64,000 bases of DNA from Xestospongia bergquistia. Lineage: Eukaryota > Porifera > Demospongiae > Haplosclerida > Petrosiidae. The position numbers and the translations under genes are program-made. The notes under the pieces were generated by a model that saw only the letters and a program-made list of their open reading frames with translations, was not told the origin of the DNA and did not search any database. The stretch lies in assembly GCA_963965975.1 (NCBI GenBank), contig OZ014411.1, positions 6,681,001-6,745,000 of the forward strand. The letters are read 5' to 3'. Shown here one piece after another: positions 31,912 to 44,322 of the stretch (position 1 is its first letter; each line of letters opens with the position of its first letter).

Positions 31912-33460
31912 CTATATATACATATTGATTTTTCTTAATGTTTTTTTTATTATTATTTTATTTGTGTTCCAATCAAGTTGATTTTTGCACAGCCTTTGGA
32001 AGGTAGCTAGATTTTTTTGGTGCATGACGAGAAATTTACTTATGTCCTTTTCATTTTTCTGACTTAGAGGTAATGCAGGACTGGACACTATTGTTGATGC
32101 TAAAATTTGTCTATATAATAGTGACATGTTTTCTGGAGTAGGTTCTATTGCTTCTTCCTCACAGTAAACTAGTACATTTTCCTGAACAAAATACTCCATG
32201 ATAGTTAATGGTCCTGCTGATAAATGTTCCTGCTTACCATCTGCAAATTCAATACTACTGAGGTGACGAAACATTTGCCATTCATGCTTCCTCCTTTTGT
32301 GTTGTTGGACTTCATGTACTACTCTTTTCCAAGTTTGTTACCACAGTTCTTGCAACGACAATATTCAGAACAAGCTCTTTTGCTTTTCAAGCAAGCACAA
32401 CAGATGACTGTTGTATACTTACACTTTATTTCTTAGCAATGGGGTTTGTCTTCTTTGTCATTTTTTCCACAGCTACATGTCAGATGCACCTTTGGAGTCT
32501 GATCACCTTTACTCTTAATGAGTACCCCATCATAATGCCCAGAGCCATACTGTGTAATGCTACCATAATTGGCATAGAAATTGTCTGTGTGCATGGTGAT
32601 ATACAGAAAACTGGATGGCATTCAATGGATGAAAATACTATTATGGTAGTTTGAAGAGCATTTGATAATGCCAAAATCATTGTGTCTGCTAGGTCCCTGT
32701 AGTAGAATCCAGAGGCTAGAAACTTGGAAGCTTCTTGCTGAATGTCCACACTAGGCACGAAGTCTTGATAGTAACAATAATTCTCAGTCACTCAGCTACA
32801 GCAAGATATCTAAGTTCAGTTGCTATGGCTTGCATATTCATTGATAGATCAATTCCACATGATAGCAGAAACTGTTTTCACATGTTGGGTTTGTACTGAT
32901 GGTGATCAGACCAAAAGCCACAGCTGTAAAACAGCAATTGCCATCTCCTTCAATTTCAGCAAATGCCTTTTTGACATAGCCCGTGTTACACACTGTACTG
33001 CATGAAATACGTCTAACTTCACAATTGTGTCATTTCCAAATATTAACTTCAGCTTGGATCGAATAAGACAACAGTTGTCAACGTATATTGTCAAATGGCT
33101 ATCTTCAGAAACTTTGGTTCTTTCTTTTAGACTACACAATAGCGATTACACTTCATCAATTGAGGTTGAGTTGGTAAATTGCCAAGTTACAACTTCACCT
33201 TCTTCATTCAACACTATAAACACACTGCCATACTGGGTGACCCACCTTCCATCAGGTCGTAAATATCCAATATTTGATGCCACCTTAAATGTGTGGTCTA
33301 AACAGATGCTTTTTCTTATGGATAAATTGATCACGCATATGTGCAGAATAAATGTCTTCATTTTGTTAAAAGTGTATAATGAAACATTGTGCAATAATGT
33401 CATTAGATGGAAATGGTTGTGCAATGGAAGAAACAGAGGTTGAGGCAGTGAGGGAATCAA
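31912..33460 (-). pseudogene. Transposase-like gene with OTU-protease and Cys-cluster motifs, damaged
   Basis: In order along the minus strand: ICLDHTFKVASNIGYL (about 33,300; first Asp of a DDE-like core) running into GRWVTQYGSVFIVLN; after a frame change TIYVDNCC (about 33,080; second Asp), then VKLDVFHAVQCV; then, after an apparent internal deletion, EIEGDGNCCFTAVAFGL (about 32,900-32,965), the catalytic-Cys motif of OTU proteases; LADTMILALSNALQTTIIVF; after another frame change QYGSGHYDG (catalytic His); CSCGKNDKEDKPHC; and past a stop CCACLKSKRACSEYCRCKNC, a CXC-like cysteine cluster. The third acidic residue of the core is missing. The layout resembles transposon-encoded proteins of cnidarians and sponges. 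This copy looks dead. Confidence 0.7.
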
Positions 33461-33708
33461 TTTCTGATTGTGTCAATTATTTACCAATGCAGCTGCAGTC
33501 TTTTACCAATTTGACAATTAGTTCAGCAGCATACTCTTCTCGTAGGCTCTGAATATGTTGAGCAATTGCTTTTATCAATTGTTCATAGTATAAACCTTCA
33601 CTTATATTAAGCTACTTGCTAATAAATATACCATTCCTACTTCAATACAAACGTAACAATAATAAAATAACCATTTAGCACTATTAACTAAAGTACAAGT
33701 ATTTCTTA

Positions 33709-36402
33709 CAATACCAGCATTATGTACAATACCAGTATTACCTACAATACCAGTATTACCCACAATACCAATATTACCTATAATACCAGTATTACCTAGA
33801 ATACCAGTATTACCTAGAATACCAGTATTACCTATAATACCTGTGTTACCTAGAATACCAGTATTACCTACAATACCAGTATTACCTACAATACTGTATT
33901 ACCTATAATACCAATATTACCTACAATACCTGTATTACCTATAATACCAGTATTACCTATAATACCAATATTACCTACAATACCTGTATTACCTATAATA
34001 CCTGTATTACCTAGAATACCAGTATTACCTAGAATACCAGTATTACCTATAATACCTGTATTACCTAGAATACCAGTATTACCTACAATACCAGTATTAC
34101 CTACAATACCTGTATTACCTACAATACCTGTATTACCTACAATACCTGTATTACCTATAATACCAATATTACCTACAATACCAGTATTACCTATAATACC
34201 AATATTACCTACAATACCTGTATTACCTACATAACCTGTATTACCTATAATACCAGTATTACCTACAATACCTGTATTACCTGGAATACCAGTATTACCT
34301 ACAATACCATTATTACCTATAATACCAGTATTACCTACAATACCTGTATTACCTATAATACCAGTATTACCTACAATACCTGTATTACCTGGAATACCAG
34401 TATTACCTACAATACCATTATTACCTATAATACCAGTATTACCTACAATACCAGTATTACCTACAATACCAGTATTACCTAGAAGACCAGTATTACCCAC
34501 AATACCTGTATTACCTAGAATACCAGTATTACCTACAATACCTGTATTACCTAGAATACCAGTATTACCTACAATACCAATATTACCTAGAATACCTGTA
34601 TTACCTAAAATACCTATATTACCTACAATACCAGTTTTACCTACAATACTTGTATTACCTAGAATACCAGTATTACCTATAATACCAGTATTACCTACAA
34701 TACCAATATTACCTAGAATACCTGTATTACCTAGAATACCTGTATTACCTAGAATACCAGTATTACCTACAATACCAGTTTTACCAACAATACCAGCATT
34801 ACCTACAATACCTGTATTACCTAGAATAGCAGTATTACCTACAATACCTGTATTACCTAGAATACCAGTATTACCTACAATACCAGTATTACCTACAATA
34901 CCTGTATTATCTAGAATACCAATATTACATACAATACCAGCATTACCTACAATACCTGTATTACCTAGAATACCAGTATTACTTACAATACCTGTATTAC
35001 CTGGAATACTAGTATTACCTACAATACCATTATTAACTATAATACCAGTATTACCTACAATACCATTATTACCTAAAATACCAGTATTACCTACGATACC
35101 TTTATTACCTAGAATACCAGTATTACCTACAATACCATTATTACCTATAATACCAGTATTACCTATAATACCTGTATTACCTAGAATACCAGTATTACCT
35201 ACAATACCATTATTACCTAGAATACCAGTATTACCTAAAATACCTGTATTACCTAGAATACCAGTATTACCCACAATACCAATATTACCTAGAATACCAG
35301 TATTACCTACAATACCTTTATTACCTATAATACCAGTATTACCTACAATACCTGTATTACCTAGAATACCAGTATTACCTACAATACCTGTATTACCTAG
35401 AATACCTGTATTACCTACAATACCAATATTACCTACAATACCAGTATTACCTACAATACCTGTATTACGTAGAATACCAGTATTACCCACAATACCAATA
35501 TTACCTAGAATACCAGTATTACCTAGAATACCAGTATTACCCACAATACCAGTATTACCCACAATACCTGTATTACCTAGAATACCAGTATTACCTACAA
35601 TACCTGTATTACCTAGAATACCAGTATTACCTACAATACCAGTATTACCTACAATACCAGTATTACCTACAATACAAGCATTACCTACTATACCTGTATT
35701 ACCTAGAATACCAGTATTACCTAGAATACCAGTATTACCTACAATACCAGTATTACCTAGAATACCTGTATTATCTACAATACCAGTTTTACCTATAATA
35801 CCTGTATTACCTAGAATACCAGTATTACCTATAATACCAATATTACCTACAATACCAATATTACCTACAATACCAGTATTACCTACAATACCAGTATTAC
35901 CCACAATACAAGCATTACCTACAATACCTGTATTACCTAGAATAACAGTATTACCTACAATATCATTATTTCCTACAATACCAGTATTACCTAGAATACC
36001 TGTATTACCTAGAATACCTGTATTACCTACAATACCAATATTACTTACAATACCAGTGTTACCTACAATACCAGTATTACCTTGAATACCAGTATTACCT
36101 ACAATACCAGTATTACCTAGAATACCCAGTATTACCTTGAATACCAGTATTACCTACAATACCAGTATTACCTAGAATACCAGTATTACCTTGAATACCA
36201 GTATTACCTAGAATACCAGTATTACCTACAATACCTGTATTACCTACAATACCTGTATTACCTTGAATACCAGTATTACCCTAGAATACTAGTATTACCT
36301 AGAATACCAGTATTACCTACAATACCAGTATTACCTACAATACCTGTATTACCTATAATACCATTATTACCTTTAATACCAGTATTACCTACAATACCTG
36401 TA
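33709..36402 (-). repeat. Right minisatellite arm, 18-bp unit, inverse orientation
   Basis: About 150 unit-equivalents of the reverse complement of the left-arm unit (TACAATACCAGTATTACC). Some variants are specific to this arm: CCATTATTACC and CCTTTATTACC, a CCTTGAATACC cluster at 36,080-36,260, and single-base slips that break phase at about 33,893, 36,126 and 36,280. A 672-codon minus-strand frame runs through most of it; as in the left arm, I treat this as repeat-derived. Confidence 0.95.
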
Positions 36403-36405
36403 TCT

Positions 36406-36484
36406 CACTACCATTATTAACCCTATGATGTCATAATATGTCATCAATGATGTCATCATAGGCAAGTTACACCAAGAACCACCC
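36406..36484 (-). repeat. Right terminal inverted repeat, 79 bp
   Basis: Inverse of 29373-29451. It ends ...CCAAGAACCACCC at 36484, directly followed by the target duplicate GGACTGTG at 36485-36492. The outermost GGGT is conserved and the next two bases differ between the ends (CC against GG). Confidence 0.85.
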
Positions 36485-36840
36485 GGACTGTGTCGAGGTC
36501 ACTACTCTTAGTTAGTTAACTAGCAAAAACGCTATAAGTCTATGTACCTCGATTAACAGTAATAAAGTCCAAGTTTTCGGCTGGCGTATGGTTTGTCTAA
36601 AGGTAAGAAAGAAATGTCTCAAACACGAATCAGTAAGTATATTTGTAACTTATAATAATATATAGAAAAACAGATAATATAAAATAGTTTTAGGAAAAAT
36701 ACTTACTAATACAAGAGAAGAGCAGTGAACCCATAAATCATGACATCTGGCCATCTGCTAGCATGCGGTTCTAGTATTCGAAGTGCGCATGCTCACAACT
36801 TTAAACCACACCTTAACATTTAATACTACAATGCAACTGG
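36485..36840. repeat. Segmental duplication, copy 2, right part
   Basis: Matches 13,195-13,600: GAGGTCACTAC, the (G)GTATGG..TGTCTAAAGGTAAGA block, AACAGATAATA.AAA, and GCGCATGCTCACA. On the minus strand it shows the same exon-donor arrangement (TTAGTAAGTATT near 36,703) and an acceptor near 36,600 (CTTACCTTTAG). No protein-coding frame is conserved between the copies. Confidence 0.6.
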
Positions 36841-36849
36841 TACAGTGTG

Positions 36850-37184
36850 TTGCTAGGTGAATGGTATCCATAGCACACACATATTTTCTCAAATCATTAA
36901 TAAATGAGAATACAAACATTATCGCTGAAGTAAGCTTTCACATTTTTGTGAAAAAAAAGTGAAAGCTAAGGATGGACAGCACAGGCATGATACCACATGT
37001 ATATTGTGTTTTTATCTTTCTATGGATCAAAAGATAAGTCACTTTCCTGGTCGTTGGGCTGTCTCCTGTCTTTCTTCCAACAATACCAATCTTAAGACTG
37101 CCTACTGTCTGATTTCATTTTATATTTCAGTTTTATTGTGTTATAATTCTTTTATTCTAATTTCACATTTAATGTAATAAATAG

Positions 37185-37220
<36 letters not shown>

Positions 37221-37233
37221 CTTAGATATTTCA

Positions 37234-37278
<45 letters not shown>

Positions 37279-37600
37279 TATAAATATATAGTTATTATAA
37301 TTTTTGATGAATTCATTTGTCTTCATGCAAATATCTAGCAAGGTTAACACACTATTTTACCAAATAATGCAAATTAAAAATAATAAATATATTTCTTATA
37401 AGAAATATATTTATTTTCATAAGAATTTCCTAAATCACTAATTTCATACATTTATGATGATTTTCTTATTGGAGTTAGTACATAAGAATTTAAATTTTTG
37501 GATATATTGTATTGTCACACATGTTATAAATATAAAATGTAGCACAGTAAAATTTGTTAATAATCATGTTCTTTGACCATTAAAAAGTGGTCACTTAGTT
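36850..37600. other. No gene seen; AT microsatellites and a 34-bp palindrome
   Basis: (TA)n at 37189-37217 and 37236-37273. A perfect loop-free palindrome is at 37382-37415 (AATAAATATATTTCTTA plus its inverse). If the mosaic gene upstream has further 3' exons they should lie here, but none is recognisable. Confidence 0.5.
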
Positions 37601-37602
37601 AC

Positions 37603-37659
37603 CATTTAGGCCAGACCCTAAGCCAGACTCTGAGTCTAATCCTGATCCAGATCCAAAGA
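37603..37659 (-). CDS. Gly/Ser linker exon (last recognisable exon)
   Basis: 19 codons, SG-rich: FGSGSGLDSESGLGSGLNG pattern, phase 1 at both ends, acceptor TTTTCTAG and donor G/GTAACT. If the donor is not used the frame stops two codons later (N, stop), so this could be the C-terminus. Sister exons of exactly 57 nt lie at 39211-39267, 42166-42222 (with a GC donor), 42960-43016 and 43784-43840. Confidence 0.6.
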
Positions 37660-38077
37660 CTAGAAAATTGATGTATACACATTAAATAAAGTAATACAAC
37701 AAATTATATATTATTAAAAGTCAAAAATCTATTTAAAATTTTGATTAATGTATTCTGATTTTGTCTTACCAAGTGAATCAGTTGGAGTACGTGAAACTAT
37801 AGGAGAGGCAAGAAAATTAGGATAACAATCAATATCAACTACATCACTACAACAATTGTTCATAGTGTTCATTTACCTTGAGTAGCAGTTGGTGTACTTA
37901 TAACTATAGAACCACTCGAAAAAGATGAAAAACTTGCCAGAAGATCTTTACTGCTTGTAGAAAGGTATGGAGTTTTAAATTCTATATCTACACAAAAATG
38001 GAAATTAAATTGACAATTACTATATATCATGTTAACATCATATCAGCATGTACTACTTTACACAGGAACTGTTAAAA

Positions 38078-38131
<54 letters not shown>

Positions 38132-41100
38132 ATTAGCAACAAGTTGATTAATTTTAACTAGACTAAAGTGTGACTACCACAAAATGTAATCTTAAAAGCA
38201 AACATAAAAGAAATGATTTTGAGATGACATGCAATGCAAAAGCAAATGAAAAATTAAGAAATATATTTTATTTCAAAACAACTCCCTTCATCAGTAATTT
38301 TAATAATGATTTAAGTTTATGATTTTCTTATTGGAGTTGTACAAACATACACATGTACATGAAATAAAGAAATACATCAAATTATAAATTGTTTACAAGT
38401 AAAAATTTACAAATGTATGACTGATGACTGTATGAGTTTCTGATTTTGCCTTACCAAGTGTATCAGTTGGAGTAGGTGAAACTATAGAAGAGGAAGGAGA
38501 AGCAAGATGACAACCAATATCAGCTACATCACTACAACAATCATTCCAAGAATGACAATATTGATCACAAAAGCATCCATAATTGCTACAAGTTGGTGAA
38601 AAAGACCTTTCACAACAACCAGAATTGCTGAGATTAAGGGCCAAACATGAACCTGTAATTAATAAATATGAACAATTTATTAATTTAATTCATAATGCTC
38701 ATTTACCTTGAAATACATTTGTTGTAGGTGTAACTATAGGATTACTTGAAGAAAAAGAAAAACTTTCTGAAAGATGTATACTACTTGTTAAAGAGTATGA
38801 AGTTTTAATTTTTGTGTCTATACAAAAATGATAATATTGATATCATGATAGAGATATGTTGATTATGAGCATCACATCTTTATACATGTCAGAATTAATA
38901 ATAAAACTAATTAATTTTGACTAGACTAAAATATCGCTACCATAATATATGATCTTAACAGGAAATGTAAAAGAAATGATTTTGAGATGACATGTAGTGC
39001 AAAAGCTAATCAAAAATAGGAAAGAGATTTATTTCTTAAGAATTTCATATATCACTAATTTTATACATTTATGATGATATGTTATTGGAGAAGAATTTAA
39101 CCTGTTGGATACATTGTATTGCCACCCATGTTTATAAATATAAAATGTAGCACAGTGAAATTTGTTAATAATCATGTTCTTTGACCATTAAAAAGTGGTC
39201 ACTTAATTACCATTTAGGCCAGACCCTAAGCCAGACTCTGAGTCTAATCCTGATCCATATTCAGAGACTGGAAAAGTGATGCATACAAATGAAATAAAGA
39301 AAAGCAGCAAATTATATATTATTTAAAGTAAAAAAGCTATTGAAAACGTTGACTAATATATTCTGACTTTGTCTTACCAAGTGTATCAGTTAGAGCAGGT
39401 GACACTATAGGAGAGGAAGAAGAAGCAGGATAACAACTAATATTTGAAAAGTCACTACAGCAATCGTTAAAAATGTGACAGTTTTGATCACAATAGCATC
39501 CATTATTTGAAGAATTAGTAATAAAACTAATTATTAATAATTATAACTAGACTAAAACGTGACTACAACACAAGTATAAGTGAATAATTTAGAGATGGCA
39601 CACAATACAAAAGCAACTAAAAAGTTAGTAAATAAATTAAACTCAGATCATAAGAATTATCTACATCAGTAATTTTAATAATGATTTAAGTTAAAATGAC
39701 TTTGGTATTGAAGTTTGTAGGATGTATAAGAATACACATTAAATAAAGAAATCATATATTGTTTAAACTTAACAATAAAAAAATTGTAACTAGTGTATTA
39801 CATGAGCTTCTGATTTTTTCTTACCAAATTTATCAGTTGGAATAGGTGAAACAATAGGAGAGGAAGAAGAAGCAGGATAACAACCCATATCTAATAAATC
39901 ACTACAACAATCATTAAAGTTGTGACAGTTTTGATCACAAAAGCATCCATTATTTGTACAAGGTGGTGATAGGGACCATATACAACATCCAGAATAGCTA
40001 AGATTAAGTGCCAAACATGAGCCTAAAATTAACATGTGATGAACAGGTTATTAATTTCATTTATAGTGATCATTTACCATTTGTAACAATTGATGTAGGT
40101 GTAACTATAGGACTGCTTAAAGAGGATGAAAAAATTACTGGAAGATGAGTACTACTTCTCAAAGGGTATGGTGCTTTAAATGCTATATCTATATAAAAAT
40201 GATAATATTGATATCATAAAAGAAAAAAACAGATCATAAGCATCACATCAGTAACTACTTTATACACAAGCATTTATGAAAAAATCTTGAGACATGTCAG
40301 AGTTAGCAATAAAACTAATTAGTTTTGATTTGACTAAACTCTGACTATCACAGCATATGATCTTAACAGCAAATATAAGAAAAATGATTTGAGATGACAT
40401 GCAATGCAAAAGTAACCTACAAAATTAGTAAATAAATGTCTTTGATAAAAATACACATGAAAGAAATAAAGAAATCATATATTGTTTAAACTTAATAATA
40501 AAAAAAATTGTAACTAGTGTATTACATGAGCTTCTGATTTTTTCTTACCAAATTTATCAGTTGGAATAGGTGAAACAATAGGAGAGGAAGAAGAAGCAGG
40601 ATAACAACCCATATCTAATAAATCACTACAACAATCATTAAAGTTGTGACAGTTTTGATCACAAAAGCATCCATTATTTGTACAAGGTGGTGATAGGGAC
40701 CATATACAACATCCAGAATAGCTAAGATTAAGTGCCAAACATGAGCCTAAAATTAACATGATATGAACGGTTATTAATTTCATTTATAGTGATCATTTAC
40801 CATTTGTAACAGTTGATGTAGGTGTAACTATAGGACTGCTTAAAGAAGATGAAAAAATTACTGGAAGATGAGTACTACTTCTCAAAGGGTATGGTGCTTT
40901 AAATGCTATGTCTATATAAAAATGATAATATTGATATCATAAAAGAGAAAAACAGATCATAAGCATCACATCAGTAACTACATATATTATTACTTTATAC
41001 ACAAGCAGTTATGAAAAAATCTTGAGACATGTTAAAGTTAGCAATAAAACTAATTAGTTTTGATTTGACTAAACTCTGACTACCACAGTATATTATCTTA

Positions 41101-44100
41101 ACAGCAAATATAAGAAAAATGATTTGAGATGACATGCAATGCAAAAGTAACTACAAAATTAGTAAATAAATTTCTTTAAGAGGAATTGTCTACATCAGTA
41201 GTTTTAATAATGATTTAAGTTAAAATGACTCTGGTATTGAAGTTTGTAGGATGTATAAGAATACACATTAAATAAAGAAATCATATATTGTTTAAACTTA
41301 ACAAATAAAAAAATTGTAACTAGTGTATTACATGAGCTTCTGATTTTTTCTTACCAAATTTATCAGTTGGAATAGGTGAAACAATAGGAGAGGAAGAAGA
41401 AGCAGGATAACAACCCATATCTAATAAATCACTACAACAATCATTAAAGTTGTGACAGTTTTGATCACAAAAGCATCCATTATTTTTACAAGGTGGTGAT
41501 AGGGACCATATACAACATCCAGAATAGCTAAGATTAAGTGCCAAACATGAGCCTAAAATTAACATGATATGAACAGGTTATTAATTTCATTTATAGTGAT
41601 CATTTACCATTTGTAACAGTTGATGTAGGTGTAACTATAGGACTGCTTAAAGAGGATGAAAAAATTACTGGAAGATGAGTACTACTTCTCAAAGGGTATG
41701 GTGCTTTAAATGCTATGTCTATATAAAATGATAATATTGATATCATAAAAGAGAAAAACAGATCATAAGCATCACATCAGTAACTACATATATTATTACT
41801 TTATACACAAGCAGTTATGAATAAAAATTTTACACGTCAGAATGAGTAATTAAACTAATTAATTTTGACTAGACTGAAATCTGACTATCACAATTTAAGA
41901 TGTAATCTAAAAAGCAAACATGAAAAAAATGATTTTGAAATGACATGCAATGCAAATAAAAAAAAATACAAAATCAATTTATTTCATTTGAATTTCATAC
42001 ATAAACAATTTTATACATTTATGATGATATGTTATTGGAGTTAGTACATAATAATGTAAATTGTTGGATACATTGTATTGCCATACATGTTTTGTAAGTA
42101 TAAAATGTGGTACAGTAAAATTTGTTAATAATAAATACTTTGATCATTTAAAAGTAGTTGCTTGCCATTAAAGCCAGACCCTAAGCCAGACTCTGAGTCT
42201 AATCCTGATCCAGATCCAAAAACTAGAAAATTGACGTATACACATTAAATAAAGAAACATAGCAAATTATATATTATTTAAAGTAAAAAGTCTATTTTAA
42301 ACTTTGATTAATGTATTCTGATTTTGTCTTACTAAGTGAATCAGTTGGAGTAGGTGAAACTATAGGAGAGGCAGGAAAATTAGGATAACAATCATTATCA
42401 GCTACAACAGTACAATAATTGTTCATAGTATTCATTTACCATGAGTAATAATTGGTGTAAGTATATCTATTGAATCCCTTGAAGAAGATGAGAAACTTGT
42501 TGGAATATGTGTACTACTTGTCAAAGGGTATGAAGTTTTAAATTCTGTATCTAGAAAAATATGGTAGTATAGATATCGTGTTAGAGAAAACTAATAAATA
42601 GCATCAAATCAGTAACTACATATGCTACTACTTTATACATGAACAGTTATAAAAGTTTTTAGACATGTCAGAATGAGCAATAAAACTAATTAATTTTGAC
42701 TAGACTAAAGTCTGACTATTAAAGCAAACACAAGAGAAATGATTTTAAGATGATGTGCAATTTAAAAGCAAATAAAAAATTATGAAATAAATTTTATTTC
42801 ATAAGATTTTATCAGTAATTTTATGTTTATTATGTTCTTGTGCATGGGAATATACATTGTTGAATACATTGTTCTGTTATTCATGCTTATAAGTATAAAA
42901 TGTGGTAGAACAAAATTTCTTAATAATGTATATTTGACCATTAAATAATAGTCACTTACCATTTAGATTAAACCCTAAACCAGATTCTGAGAGTAATCCT
43001 GACCCAGATCCAAATTCTGGATAAAATTGTGCATACATATGAAATAAAAAGTAGACCACATTTTATATTGCGTAAAGTTAAAAGTTATCAAAAACTTTGA
43101 TTAATATATTTTGATTTTGACTTACCAAGTGTATCAGTTGGAGTTGGTGAAACTATAGAAGAGGAAGGAGAAGCAGGATGACAACCAATATCAGCTACAT
43201 CACTACAACAATCATTCCAAAAATGACAATATTGATCACAATAGCATCCATAATTGCTACAAGTAAGTGAAAAAGACCTTTCACAACAACCAAAATTGCT
43301 GAGATTAAGGGCCAAACATGAGCCTATAATTAATAAAATATGAACAATTTATTAATTTAATTCATAATGCTCATTTACCTTGAAATACATTTGTTGTAGG
43401 TGTAACTATAGGATTACTTGAAGAAAAAGAAAAACTTTCTGAAAGATGTATACTACTTGTCAAAGAGTATGAAGTTTTAATTTTTGTGTCTATACAAAAA
43501 TGATAATATTGATATCATGATAGAGATATGTTGATTATGAGCATCACATCTTTATACATGTCAGAATTAATAATAAAACTAATTAATTTTGACTAGATTA
43601 AAACATCACTACCATAATATATGATCTTAACAGGAAATGTAAAAGAAATGATATGTTATTGGAGAAGAACGTAAATTTTTGGATATATTGTATTGCCACA
43701 CATGTTTATAAATATAAAATGTAGCACAGTAAAATTTGTTAATAATCATGTTCTTTGACCATTAAAAGTGGTCACTTAATTACCATTTAGGCCAGACCCT
43801 AAGCCAGACTCTGAGTCTAATTCTGATCCAGATCCAAAGACTAGAAAAGTGCATGCACATGAAATAAATTAAATTATATGTTATATTATATAATATTATA
43901 TATTATTAAATTATATATTATTTAATGTCAAAAGCTATATAAAACTTTGACTAATATATTCTGATTTTGTCTTACCAATTGAATCAGTTGGAGTAGGGGT
44001 AACTATAGGAGAGGCAGGAAAATTAGGATAACAATCAATATCAACTCCAACACTACAACAATTGTTCATAGTGTTCATTTACCTTGAGTAACAGTTGGTG

Positions 44101-44283
44101 TACTTGTAACTATAGAACTACTCGAAAAAGATGAAAAACTTGGCAGAAGATCTTTACTGCTTGTAGAAAGGTATGGAGTTTTAAATTCTATATCTACACA
44201 AAAATGGAAATTAAATTGACAATTACCATATATCATGTTAACATCATATCAGTATGTACTACTTTACACAGGAACTGTTAAAA

Positions 44284-44322
<39 letters not shown>

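Larger units (their letters stand above)
29373..36484. mobile_element. 7.1-kb foldback transposon with minisatellite arms
   Basis: The 79-bp terminal inverted repeats (29373-29451 and 36406-36484) both begin GGGT and share TTCTTGGTGTAACTTGCCTA with only a few mismatches in total. GGACTGTG flanks both ends exactly (29365-29372 and 36485-36492), an 8-bp target duplication. Inside the TIRs two long arms of an 18-bp minisatellite run in inverse orientation, and between them sits a minus-strand gene remnant. Foldback elements such as Drosophila FB have this plan, and some FB copies carry a transposase gene between the arms. An 8-bp duplication is known for hAT, P, some MULE and the Zisupton/KDZ group; I cannot assign the superfamily. 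Confidence 0.85.

Noticed and set aside
32480..32791. Independent small gene on the minus strand
   Set aside because: It is the middle of the OTU domain (LADTMILALSNAL) of the damaged element gene, separated only by frameshifts.
33886..35904. 672-codon minus-strand frame of GNTGIV repeats, possibly a left-handed beta-helix protein
   Set aside because: The beta-helix hexapeptide rule needs a small residue at position 5 with a fixed register that this repeat does not keep; the frame is the inverse arm of a transposon.
29473..36402. CRISPR-like array
   Set aside because: Repeats are contiguous 18-bp units without unique spacers.
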